Of a stretch of 64,000 nt of DNA, positions 17,384 through 25,287 are shown one piece after another. Below the pieces are notes generated by a model. That model searched no databases. It was not told the DNA's origin and was given only the letters and a program-made list of their open reading frames with translations. Each line of letters begins with the position of its first letter. The first letter of the stretch is position 1. Both the position numbers and the translations under genes were made by a program. The stretch is from Prauserella flavalba (GTDB lineage Bacteria; Actinomycetota; Actinomycetes; Mycobacteriales; Pseudonocardiaceae), in contig NZ_MASU01000005.1 in the NCBI RefSeq assembly GCF_003202235.1, forward strand, positions 1,426,001-1,490,000, in the 5' to 3' direction.

Positions 17384-18547
17384 ATGTTCCGGGGTGCGAT
17401 TCCACTCGGCCGGGTCGCGGGGATCGCCGTCGGCGCGCACTGGTCCGTGCTCATCGCCGTGCTCCTCTTCGCGCAGATCCTCGCGATTCAGGTGCTCCCC
17501 GAGACCGCCCCCGGCATCGCCAGGGGCTGGTACTGGGTCGCCGCCGTGGGCATCGCACTGTGTCTGATGGGCTCGCTGCTGGCCCATGAGCTCGCGCATG
17601 CTCTGCTGGCCCGCCACTACGGGATCACCGTCGAGCGGATCACGCTGTGGCTGCTCGGCGGTGCGGCACAGCTGGAGCGGGAACCGCCCACGGCGCGGGC
17701 CGACTTCCTCATCGCGTTGGTGGGTCCGGCCACGAGCGCCGGTCTCGGTGGGGTGTTCTGGGCGGCCGCCGCGGTCGGTGATCCCGCGCTGCCCCGGCTG
17801 CTCGTCGCGGGCCTGCTGTGGCTCGCGGTGGTGAACATCGCGCTCGGTGTCTTCAACCTGCTGCCCGGCACGCCGCTCGACGGCGGGCGCGTGCTGCGCG
17901 CGGCGGTCTGGAAGGTCACTGGAGACCGGGCGCGGGCAGCCAGGGTCGCCGCGCGCGGCGGCCAGGTGCTGGGCACCGTGCTCGTGGGACTCGGTATCGC
18001 CGAGATCCTGCTGCTCCGGCAACTTGGTGGGCTGTGGCTCGCACTGGTCGGCTGGTTCCTCACCACCGCCGCGCAGACCGAACTGGCCGGCGAGCGGGTG
18101 CGCACCCTGCTCGGGGACCTCCCGGTGAGCGCGATCATGACCAGGGAGCCCGTGGTGGCGCCGGGCTGGTGGACGGTGCGGGCGTTCCTCGACCGCACCG
18201 CCAGGACCGCCCGGCGGCGCGTGTTCCCGGTGGTGTCCTTCGAAGGCGCGCCCATCGGTGTGGTCAACCTCGGCGAGCTGGCGAAGCTAACCCCGGACCA
18301 GCGTATGACCACGACGGTCGCCGCAGCCTGCCGCATGCCACCCTCGGTGACGATTGCCGACGCCGGAACCCCCGTGGTGGACGTGCTCAAGACCGTCGCG
18401 CTGCGGCCGGGTCGCGACCTTCTGCTGGTGCGCGAGGGCAGCGCGCTCGCCGGTGTGATGTCGGCCGGAGATCTCAGCAGGACGCTGGAGCTGGCGGCGC
18501 TGGCGGACGCGGCGCCCACGCCACGAGCCGGCGCGGGCGACCGGTGA
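17384..18547 (+). CDS. site-2 protease (M50) with CBS pair, Rv2625c/Rip3 type
   Basis: 387 aa. Residues 1-215 are membrane-embedded with zinc motif HELAH (in SLLAHELAHALLARHYG, about residue 68) and the second motif NLLPGTPLDGGRVLRA giving the third ligand Asp. About six helices precede two CBS motifs (VSAIMTREPVVAPGWWTVRA and CRMPPSVTIADAGTPVVDVL). It cleaves membrane-bound substrates such as anti-sigma factors in regulated proteolysis. M. tuberculosis Rv2625c is a DosR-regulon member with this architecture. It starts 9 bp after the mini-FBP gene, probably one transcript from gap. Confidence 0.9.
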   Translation: MFRGAIPLGRVAGIAVGAHWSVLIAVLLFAQILAIQVLPETAPGIARGWYWVAAVGIALCLMGSLLAHELAHALLARHYGITVERITLWLLGGAAQLEREPPTARADFLIALVGPATSAGLGGVFWAAAAVGDPALPRLLVAGLLWLAVVNIALGVFNLLPGTPLDGGRVLRAAVWKVTGDRARAARVAARGGQVLGTVLVGLGIAEILLLRQLGGLWLALVGWFLTTAAQTELAGERVRTLLGDLPVSAIMTREPVVAPGWWTVRAFLDRTARTARRRVFPVVSFEGAPIGVVNLGELAKLTPDQRMTTTVAAACRMPPSVTIADAGTPVVDVLKTVALRPGRDLLLVREGSALAGVMSAGDLSRTLELAALADAAPTPRAGAGDR

Positions 18548-18554
18548 GCAGGCG

Positions 18555-20345
18555 TCACGGAGCACCGGGCTCGGGCCGCATCGGGTCCGGAGGCACCTCG
18601 GGGGCGACCATCCCGGGCGGCAGTTCCCCGTGGCGTTCGGTATAGGCACGCACGTAGGCCGCGACCGCGCTCGGCAGCGTCATGAACAGCCGGCCGGCGC
18701 CGATCCGCTCGACGAGCCCGGCCGCCTCCAGTTTGTCGCGCAGGTCCTGCTTCACCCTCGCCATGCCGAACGTGATGCCCCGGCGGGCCAGCTCGGCGCG
18801 CAGCTGTTCCAGCGCGTCGGCCCCGGTGACGTCGATCTCCACGTTGGCCTCGGCGTTGAGCACGAACCACTCCACCGGTCCGCCGCGCACGGCGGGCGAG
18901 TCGAGAGCTTCCAGTGCCCTGCGACGGAAGTCGTCCGCGTTGGCGAAGCACAGCGGCGCGTCGTAACGGTAGACGACCAGCCCGGGAACGGGCCGGGCCC
19001 GCGGGTAGTCGTCGACGTCGTGCATACCGGGAACCCCCGGCACGTAGCCCAGGATCGCGTCGTGCGGCCTCGCCAGCTTGCGCATCAGGTCCATGATGGA
19101 CAGAGCGACGGCGGCCACCACCCCGTAGAGCACGCCGAGCCCCAGCACCGCGACGGTCGTGCCGAGGGCCAGCAGCAGCTCACTACGCCGGAACCGGGCC
19201 ATCCGGCGGAACTCCGGCAGCTCCACCAACCGCAGCGCCGCGTACACCACGAGCGCGGCCAGCGCCGCGACGGGGAAGCGGGCGAGCAGCGGTCCCGCCG
19301 CGAGCAGGGTGACGACCACCCAGAGCAGGGTCACCACCGAGTACAGCTGTGTACGGCCGCCGAGCGCGTCGCCGAGTGCGGTGCGGCTGCCACTGCAGCT
19401 GACCGGGAAGCCGTGGAACAGCCCTGCCGACACGTTGATGGCGCCGAGCGCGGCCAGCTCTCGGTTGGCGTCCACGCGCTGGCCCTGCCGGTCGCCGAAC
19501 GCGCGCGCCGTCAGCACGTTGTCCGAGAAGCCGACGATCGCGATCCCGACCGCGGGCAGCAGCAATGTGGCCAGGTCGCCGGGCAAGACACTCGGCAGGC
19601 CGGACGCGGGGAAACCGGCCGGGATGTCGCCGACGACACCGATTCCGTACTGCTGCAGGGAGAAGACCGACACGACTACCGTCGCGAGCAGCACGGCGAA
19701 CAGCGGGCCCGGCAGCCTGGGCACGAGCCGGTCGGCCAGCAGCAACGCCAGCAGGATGGCCGATCCGAGCGCGAACGTGGGCCAGTGCAGCGTCTCCACG
19801 TGCTGCGTGAACGAACGCACCTGCGCGACGAAGCTCTCCCCGTCGACCTCGACGCCGGTGAACCTGCCGAGCTGGCTCGCGATCATGATGACCGCGATGC
19901 CGCTGAGATAGCCGACGAGCACGGGCTTTGAGAGCAGCTCGGCGAGGAAGCCTAGCCGCACGAGCCTGCCGAGCAGGCACACTCCGCCCACCAGCACGGC
20001 GAGTGTGGCGGCCAGAGCCGCGTACCGGCCTGGGTCGCCCGCCGCGAGCGGCGCGAGTGCCGCCGCCGTCATGAGCGCGGTCGTGGACTCCGGCCCCACC
20101 GACAGCTGCCGCGACGACCCGATCAACACATACACCGCGAGGGGGCCGAGCGCCGCCCAGAGCCCGGTGACCGGGGGCAGTCCCGCGACCGACGCGTACG
20201 CCATCACCTGCGGGACGAGGTAGGCGGCGACCGTCACGCCCGCGAGCACGTCGCCGCGCAGCCAGCCACGCCGGTACCCGCGGAACTGGCCCAGCCCGGG
20301 CAGGATCCGCACCCAGCGGGGTGGCCGCGCGTCGGGTCGGCTCAT
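18555..20345 (-). CDS. SulP family anion transporter with STAS domain
   Basis: 596 aa. Residues 1-430 hold 10-12 membrane helices with the SulP signature start (LPGLGQFRGYRRGWLRGDVL, VTVAAYLVPQVMAYASVAGLPP) and the conserved SVGPESTTALM. Residues about 455-570 are a cytoplasmic STAS domain (VVYRYDAPLCFANADDF, then EIDVTGADALEQLRAELARRG). It imports sulfate, bicarbonate or a dicarboxylate; the substrate cannot be chosen here. M. tuberculosis has the SulP gene Rv1739c beside Rv1738. ATG 20345 lies 40 bp downstream of the USP stop, suggesting a USP-SulP operon. It ends 7 bp from the convergent protease gene. Confidence 0.9.
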   Translation of the reverse strand: MSRPDARPPRWVRILPGLGQFRGYRRGWLRGDVLAGVTVAAYLVPQVMAYASVAGLPPVTGLWAALGPLAVYVLIGSSRQLSVGPESTTALMTAAALAPLAAGDPGRYAALAATLAVLVGGVCLLGRLVRLGFLAELLSKPVLVGYLSGIAVIMIASQLGRFTGVEVDGESFVAQVRSFTQHVETLHWPTFALGSAILLALLLADRLVPRLPGPLFAVLLATVVVSVFSLQQYGIGVVGDIPAGFPASGLPSVLPGDLATLLLPAVGIAIVGFSDNVLTARAFGDRQGQRVDANRELAALGAINVSAGLFHGFPVSCSGSRTALGDALGGRTQLYSVVTLLWVVVTLLAAGPLLARFPVAALAALVVYAALRLVELPEFRRMARFRRSELLLALGTTVAVLGLGVLYGVVAAVALSIMDLMRKLARPHDAILGYVPGVPGMHDVDDYPRARPVPGLVVYRYDAPLCFANADDFRRRALEALDSPAVRGGPVEWFVLNAEANVEIDVTGADALEQLRAELARRGITFGMARVKQDLRDKLEAAGLVERIGAGRLFMTLPSAVAAYVRAYTERHGELPPGMVAPEVPPDPMRPEPGAP

Positions 20346-20385
20346 CTCCCCACGGTGGTCACCGGGGACGGCCGCGGGTAGGGGC

Positions 20386-21372
20386 TCAAGTCACCGAAGC
20401 GTCGGGCGCCACCACCGCGACCGCGCAGCGTGCCCCGTGCATGACGGCCTGGCTTGTCGAGCCGAGCAGCACCCCGCCGACCCGGCCGCGCCCGTGCGTC
20501 CCGACCACGATCAGCTGCGCCTGCGCGGCCACGGCGAGCAGCGCCTCCGCGGGACGGCTGGCCCGCATGGACAGCTCCCGCACCTGGACCTGGGGGTACT
20601 TCTCGCGCCAGCCCTCGAGGCCGCGCCGGAGGAACTTCTCCTGCGCCGCAGCGGCCTCGTCGGTCTCCTCGCGAGACGGCAGCCCACGCCAGGCGTCGTA
20701 GGCCGAGTCCTCGAGCCAGGACCGGACGGCCAGCAGCGGCACGTTCCTCGCCGCCGCGGCCTCGAACGCGAACGCGAGCGTCTCGTCGGACACGGGAGAC
20801 TCGCCCACCCCGACCACGACGGGGCCGTCAGCGGTCAGCGCGTCGGCGGACGGCACCACGACCACCGGGCAACGTGCGTGTGCCGCCACCGCGACCGCGA
20901 CCGACCCCAGCGCGAGCCTGCGCAAGGCGCCAAGGCCCCGCGAGCCGAGCACGAGCAGACCGGCGTGCTCTGACGCCTCGGTGAGCACGTCCCGCGGCGC
21001 GCCCGGCCGCACCTCCCGCTCGACCGGCACGGACGCGCCCTCGAGACCGGCCGCCGCCTCGGCGTCACGCAACCACGCCTGCCCGAACTCGTGCAGCGCC
21101 TCCTCGTACCCGGGAGGCAGCGCAGCCCTGGCCCGGGGTGTCATCGGCGGCAGCCCGCAGGCGTGCAGCAGGACGAGCGGTACCCCGCGGCGGTGCGCCT
21201 CCGCGGCGGCCCAGCACGCCGCGACCTCGGCTGTCTCCGAGCCGTCGACGCCCACCACCACGGGCCGTGGCGGCTCCACCGGAGCCGGTGCGCTCGGCTT
21301 CTCCTGTGCTCGTGCGCGCGGGTAGCTCTCGGACTCCAGATAGGACCAGATCGCGCGATCGACGTCCCTCAT
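20386..21372 (-). CDS. universal stress protein, two USP domains
   Basis: 328 aa from ATG 21372. Domain 1 (about 37-175) begins RPVVVGVDGSETAEVAACWA and has the nucleotide loop VLGSRGLGALRRLALGSVA. Domain 2 (about 183-325) begins PVVVGVGESPVSDETLAFAF and has VVGTHGRGRVGGVLLGSTSQ. Both loops fit the G-x2-G-x9-GS/T ATP-binding pattern. Start 21372 is preferred over 21396 because GGGAGG lies 8 bp upstream. An N-terminal stretch of about 35 residues (DRAIWSYLESESYPRARAQE) is extra. An operator-like palindrome is centred 69 bp before it. An IS now lies in its divergent promoter gap. Confidence 0.9.
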   Translation of the reverse strand: MRDVDRAIWSYLESESYPRARAQEKPSAPAPVEPPRPVVVGVDGSETAEVAACWAAAEAHRRGVPLVLLHACGLPPMTPRARAALPPGYEEALHEFGQAWLRDAEAAAGLEGASVPVEREVRPGAPRDVLTEASEHAGLLVLGSRGLGALRRLALGSVAVAVAAHARCPVVVVPSADALTADGPVVVGVGESPVSDETLAFAFEAAAARNVPLLAVRSWLEDSAYDAWRGLPSREETDEAAAAQEKFLRRGLEGWREKYPQVQVRELSMRASRPAEALLAVAAQAQLIVVGTHGRGRVGGVLLGSTSQAVMHGARCAVAVVAPDASVT

Positions 21373-21432
21373 GGCTTGTTCCTCCCGTGTCGTCACCTGG
21401 CCACAACGGTTGTCCGGCAGCGGCGAGGCAGC

Positions 21433-21449
21433 AAGGGACCAACGCCACT
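21433..21449. promoter_or_regulatory. putative DevR-type operator before USP
   Basis: AAGGGACCAACGCCACT, core GAC-CAAC-GCC, centre 21441.5. It stands 69 bp upstream of the USP ATG and 38 bp from the left end of the insertion sequence. Confidence 0.45.
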
Positions 21450-21479
21450 CACCGGAGGGACACAGGTGGGCCGTTCGGC

Positions 21480-21498
21480 CCTAGACGAGTAAGTCCTA
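21480..21498 (+). repeat. left terminal inverted repeat of the IS
   Basis: CCTAGACGAGTAAGTCCTA. It pairs with 22446-22464 on the other strand at 18 of 19 positions. Confidence 0.85.
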
Positions 21499-21546
21499 AG
21501 TCTGGGTGGTGTTCGGAGACGGGCGAAGGGTGTTCAAGATCAGTTT

Positions 21547-22440
21547 GTGAGGACCGACTTGAACACCCTTCTGACCGCACTGTACGTCAAGATCGATGAC
21601 CATCTGGGCAGGCCATCACGCATGGGGCGGCCGCCTCGTCTCACCGACGCCGAGCTGGTCACGCTTGCGGTGGCCCAGGCCCTTCTGGGCGTGCGGTCGG
21701 AGGCCCGCTGGCTGCGGTTCGTCCCCGCGCACCTGCCCGGAGCGTTCCGGTATCTCCCCGGACAGTCCGGCTACAACAAGCGGCTGCGCGCCGCTTCCCC
21801 GCTGCTCAAACGCGTGATCCGAATGCTCGCACTCGACACCGACCTGTGGGCCGACACCACGTGGGTGGTCGACTCCACCCCGGTCGAATGCGCCCGCTCC
21901 CGGCCCACGGTCAAGCGATCGGCACTGGCCGGATGGGCTGGTTATGGCTACTGCGCCAGCCATTCCCGCTTCTTCTGGGGACTGCGCCTGCACCTGATCT
22001 GCACCCCGGCAGGCCTGCCGATCACGTGGGCCCTGGCCGACCCGAAGATCGACGAACGGCAGGTCTTGATGGCCGTGCTCGACCACGACCCCGAGGTGCT
22101 GGCCGATCGACCCGGCCTGCTGATCATCGCCGACAAGGGCTACGCGTCCCGCGAGCTGGATCGCTACCTGGCCGACCGTGGGATACGGCTGTGGCGTCCC
22201 TCGTATCGCAACCGCGCCCCGCATCCAGCGCAGCACCTGCTCAAACCGGTCCGGCAACTGATCGAGTCGGTCAACGACACCCTCAAGGGCCAACTTGACC
22301 TCGAGCTACACGGCGGCCGCACCATCGACGGTGTGACCGCCCGCATCGCACAGCGACTGCTCGCCATGACCGCCGCCATCTGGCACAACCGCGCCACCGG
22401 CCAGCCCGTCACCCGATCCCTCATCGCGTTCGACCACTGA
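21547..22440 (+). CDS. IS982 family transposase
   Basis: 297 aa, full length for the family and without frameshift, so probably active. It starts GTG (RTDLNTLLTALYVKIDDHL). The DDE-type core has DTTWVVDSTPVECARSRP (first Asp), LLIIADKGYASRELDRYLAD (second Asp) and KPVRQLIESVNDTLKGQLDL (final Glu). The closing LLAMTAAIWHNRATGQPVTRSL is typical of actinomycete IS982 members. The start lies 49 bp inside the left inverted repeat and the stop 5 bp before the right one. It would move only its own element. Confidence 0.92.
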   Translation: MRTDLNTLLTALYVKIDDHLGRPSRMGRPPRLTDAELVTLAVAQALLGVRSEARWLRFVPAHLPGAFRYLPGQSGYNKRLRAASPLLKRVIRMLALDTDLWADTTWVVDSTPVECARSRPTVKRSALAGWAGYGYCASHSRFFWGLRLHLICTPAGLPITWALADPKIDERQVLMAVLDHDPEVLADRPGLLIIADKGYASRELDRYLADRGIRLWRPSYRNRAPHPAQHLLKPVRQLIESVNDTLKGQLDLELHGGRTIDGVTARIAQRLLAMTAAIWHNRATGQPVTRSLIAFDH

Positions 22441-22445
22441 GCAGA

Positions 22446-22464
22446 TAGGAATTACTCGTCTAGG
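22446..22464 (-). repeat. right terminal inverted repeat of the IS
   Basis: Inward reading CCTAGACGAGTAATTCCTA. The right end is 31 bp upstream of the P-type ATPase start codon. Confidence 0.85.
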
Positions 22465-22495
22465 TGTGCCGTGACGGGCTCGGAATGCTCGACGG

Positions 22496-25279
22496 ATGGT
22501 GCCGGAGCTGGATGAGGACGCACGCACGACCGATCCCCGCGAACCCGCGTCACTGCTCTTGCGGGACCTGCGGACCAAGCCGAGCGGCCTGCCGGGAAGG
22601 GAGGCCGCCAGACGGCTGGTGGTCTACGGCCCGAATGAGCTGGTCCGGCACCGTGGCCGGGAGTGGCCGAGGCAGCTGCTCCGGCAGCTGACCCACCCAC
22701 TGGCCCTGCTGCTATGGCTCGCGGCCGCGCTCGCCTTCGTGGCGGGCACCACGCCGCTCGGGATCGCCATCGTGGCCGTGATCGTACTCAACGCGGCGCT
22801 GGCGTTCGCGCAGGAACGGCAGGCGGAGCAAGCCGTCGAGGCGCTGGCCGCCTACCTGCCCGCGAAGGCCACCGTGCTGAGGGACGACACGCGCGTCCTC
22901 GTCGAGGCCCGCGACCTCGTACCCGGTGACGTGCTGATCATCGATGAGGGCGACCGCGTCTCCGCCGACGCGCGACTCCTCGACGGTGAGGTCGAGGTGG
23001 ACATGTCGGCCCTGACCGGCGAGTCGATGCCCGCGTACCGCTCGGCGGAGCTGACAGACGTCACCGGATCCCTGCTGGACGCCCGCGATGTCGTGTTCAG
23101 CGGCACCAGCTGCACCGGCGGCGAGGCACGGGCGGTGGTGTTCGCCACCGGCATGCGAACCGAACTCGGCAAGATCGCGGCGCTGTCCCAGCGCGTCGGA
23201 CACGACGAAAGTCCGCTGGAACGGCAAGTGAAGCGGGTCGCGTGGCTCATCGCCGCGGTCGCCGTCGGTGTCGGCACGGCGTTCCTTCCGCTCGGTGCGC
23301 TCGTGGCTGGGCTGCCGCTCGGTGACGCGTTCAACTTCGCCATCGGCCTGCTCGTCGCGAACGTCCCGGAGGGTCTGCTGCCCACGATCACGCTGGCGCT
23401 GGCCGTGGGCGTGCGGGTGCTGGCGCGCGGCGGGGCGGTGGTGAAACGGCTCTCCGCCGTCGAGACCCTGGGCTCCACCACGGTGATCTGCACGGACAAG
23501 ACCGGCACCCTGACGCAGAACCACATGCGCGTCACCGAGCTGTGGACTCCGGCGGGAGCGGGGAGCCCGGACCCGGCACTCCCGCACTCCCCCGCCGTGA
23601 CCGCACTGGCCGCCTCCGTCACGGCGTGCAACAACGCCGAGCTCGACCCGGGCGATCCCGAGCACGCGACCGGCGATCCGACCGAGGTGGCGCTGCTGCG
23701 CGCCGCCGCGGCGCTCGGTGCGGGCACCTCGCCGACGCGGCGTGATCGCGACCGCATACGGCAGTTCCACTTTGACCCCGCGCTCCGCATCATGTCCACA
23801 GTAGACAGCTCGGCACACCGGCGGGTCGTCAACGTCAAGGGCGCGCCGGAGGCCGTGCTGGCGCGGGTCACCCAGATCGTCGCACCAGACGGCACCTCGA
23901 AGCCCCTGGACGCCGTCGACCGCGCGGCGGTTTCTGAGGTCGTCTCCGGCTACGCCCACCGTGGGCTGCGGCTGCTCGCGGTGGCGCGGCGCGAGCTCGC
24001 GGCGGGCGAGGACGTGCCCACCAGGAGGGAGGACGCCGAACGCGACCTGACGCTACTCGGCGTGGTCGCGATCTTCGACCCGCCGAGGCCGGAGGTCGCC
24101 GACGCGGTGGCCCGCTGCCACACCGCGGGCATCCGGCTCATCGTGGTGACCGGCGACCACGGCCTCACGGCCCGCGAGGTTGCCAGACAGGTCGGGATCG
24201 CGACCGAGCAAACGCCGGTGATCACCGGTGCGGAGCTGGAGGCGATGCCCGAAGCGGAGCTCGACGCCCTGCTGGCCGGAGGGAAGGAACTGATCTTCGC
24301 GCGCAGTTCCCCCGAGGTGAAGCTACGCATCGCGGACGCGCTACGGGAGCAGGGCAACGTGGTCGCGATGACCGGCGACGGCGTGAACGACGCACCGGCG
24401 TTGCGCCGTGCCGACATCGGTGTGGCGATGGGCGTCGCGGGCACCGACGTGGCCCGCGAGGCGTCGACGATGGTCCTCACCGACGACAACTTCGCCACGA
24501 TCGTCACCGCGGTCCAGGCCGGCAGGCGCGTCTACGACAACGTCCGCAAGTTCATTGTCTACATCTTCGCCCACGCGACCCCGGAGGTCCTCCCCTTCCT
24601 GCTGTTCGCCCTGTCTGGCGGGCAGATCCCGCTACCACTGACGGTGCTGCAGATCCTCGCGATCGACCTCGGCACCGAGACCCTGCCCGCGCTGGCCCTC
24701 GGCCGGGAGCCCGCCGAGCCGGGCCTGATGAACCGGCCACCCCGGCGCCGTACCGAGAACGTCATCAACGCCCGGATGCTCGGAAGGGCATGGGGCCTGC
24801 TGGGCGGGGTCTCCGCCGTGCTGGTGCTCGCGGGCTTCTTCCTCACCCTCGTGGCGGGCGGCTGGACCCCCGGCGATCCAGTCGACGCGGGCGCACCATT
24901 GCACGGGGTCTGGGAGCAGGCCACCACGATGACGTTCCTCGGCATCGTCGCGTGTCAGATCGGGACGGCGTTCGCCTCCCGCACCCAGCACGCGTCCCTG
25001 CGCACGATCGGGCCGTGGAGCAACCGGCTGCTGCTGTGGGGGATCGCCTTCGAGGTGGTGTTCGCGGCGGCCGTGGTCACCGTCCCCGCGCTGCAGGACG
25101 TCTTCGGCACCGCACTGCCGCCGCTGGAACAGCTCGCGCTGCTCGCGGCGTTCCCGGTGCTCGTGTGGGGCGCCGACGAGCTGTGGCGGCTGTGGCTGCG
25201 GGCCCGGCCTGCCACCGGCGCCCCTGCCGGGACCCCGGAGAGGCGCCCCGTCGGGACGGCAGGCCGGGGTAGTTCGTGA
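22496..25279 (+). CDS. P-type cation-transporting ATPase (P2 family)
   Basis: 927 aa. Order: N-terminal cation-ATPase domain ([20 protein letters not shown]), helices M1-M2, actuator with TGES ([10 protein letters not shown]), M4 with [18 protein letters not shown], the phosphorylation site [14 protein letters not shown], nucleotide domain ([10 protein letters not shown]), hinge [18 protein letters not shown], then about six C-terminal helices. The M4 NVPEGLLPT sequence is like Na/K- and related P2 pumps rather than heavy-metal pumps. The ion is not certain. ATG 22496 has a poor ribosome site. The IS right end is only 31 bp upstream, so its native promoter has been displaced. It converges with the next ATPase gene, gap 8 bp. 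Confidence 0.9.
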   Translation: MVPELDEDARTTDPREPASLLLRDLRTKPSGLPGREAARRLVVYGPNELVRHRGREWPRQLLRQLTHPLALLLWLAAALAFVAGTTPLGIAIVAVIVLNAALAFAQERQAEQAVEALAAYLPAKATVLRDDTRVLVEARDLVPGDVLIIDEGDRVSADARLLDGEVEVDMSALTGESMPAYRSAELTDVTGSLLDARDVVFSGTSCTGGEARAVVFATGMRTELGKIAALSQRVGHDESPLERQVKRVAWLIAAVAVGVGTAFLPLGALVAGLPLGDAFNFAIGLLVANVPEGLLPTITLALAVGVRVLARGGAVVKRLSAVETLGSTTVICTDKTGTLTQNHMRVTELWTPAGAGSPDPALPHSPAVTALAASVTACNNAELDPGDPEHATGDPTEVALLRAAAALGAGTSPTRRDRDRIRQFHFDPALRIMSTVDSSAHRRVVNVKGAPEAVLARVTQIVAPDGTSKPLDAVDRAAVSEVVSGYAHRGLRLLAVARRELAAGEDVPTRREDAERDLTLLGVVAIFDPPRPEVADAVARCHTAGIRLIVVTGDHGLTAREVARQVGIATEQTPVITGAELEAMPEAELDALLAGGKELIFARSSPEVKLRIADALREQGNVVAMTGDGVNDAPALRRADIGVAMGVAGTDVAREASTMVLTDDNFATIVTAVQAGRRVYDNVRKFIVYIFAHATPEVLPFLLFALSGGQIPLPLTVLQILAIDLGTETLPALALGREPAEPGLMNRPPRRRTENVINARMLGRAWGLLGGVSAVLVLAGFFLTLVAGGWTPGDPVDAGAPLHGVWEQATTMTFLGIVACQIGTAFASRTQHASLRTIGPWSNRLLLWGIAFEVVFAAAVVTVPALQDVFGTALPPLEQLALLAAFPVLVWGADELWRLWLRARPATGAPAGTPERRPVGTAGRGSS

Positions 25280-25287
25280 GGATCGGC

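Larger units (their letters stand above)
21480..22464 (+). mobile_element. IS982-family insertion sequence, 985 bp
   Basis: A single transposase gene is bounded by 19-bp terminal inverted repeats with one mismatch: CCTAGACGAGTAAGTCCTA at the left and, read inwards from the right, CCTAGACGAGTAATTCCTA. No clear target-site duplication is visible beside these ends, so the exact boundaries may be a few bases off or the insertion is old. It lies between a USP gene and a P-type ATPase gene that would otherwise be divergent about 140 bp apart. Confidence 0.85.

Noticed and set aside
21460-22480. Target-site duplication for the IS
   Set aside because: The flanks (CCGTTCGGC on the left, TGTGCCGTGA on the right) share only a few bases in non-matching positions, so no duplication is claimed.
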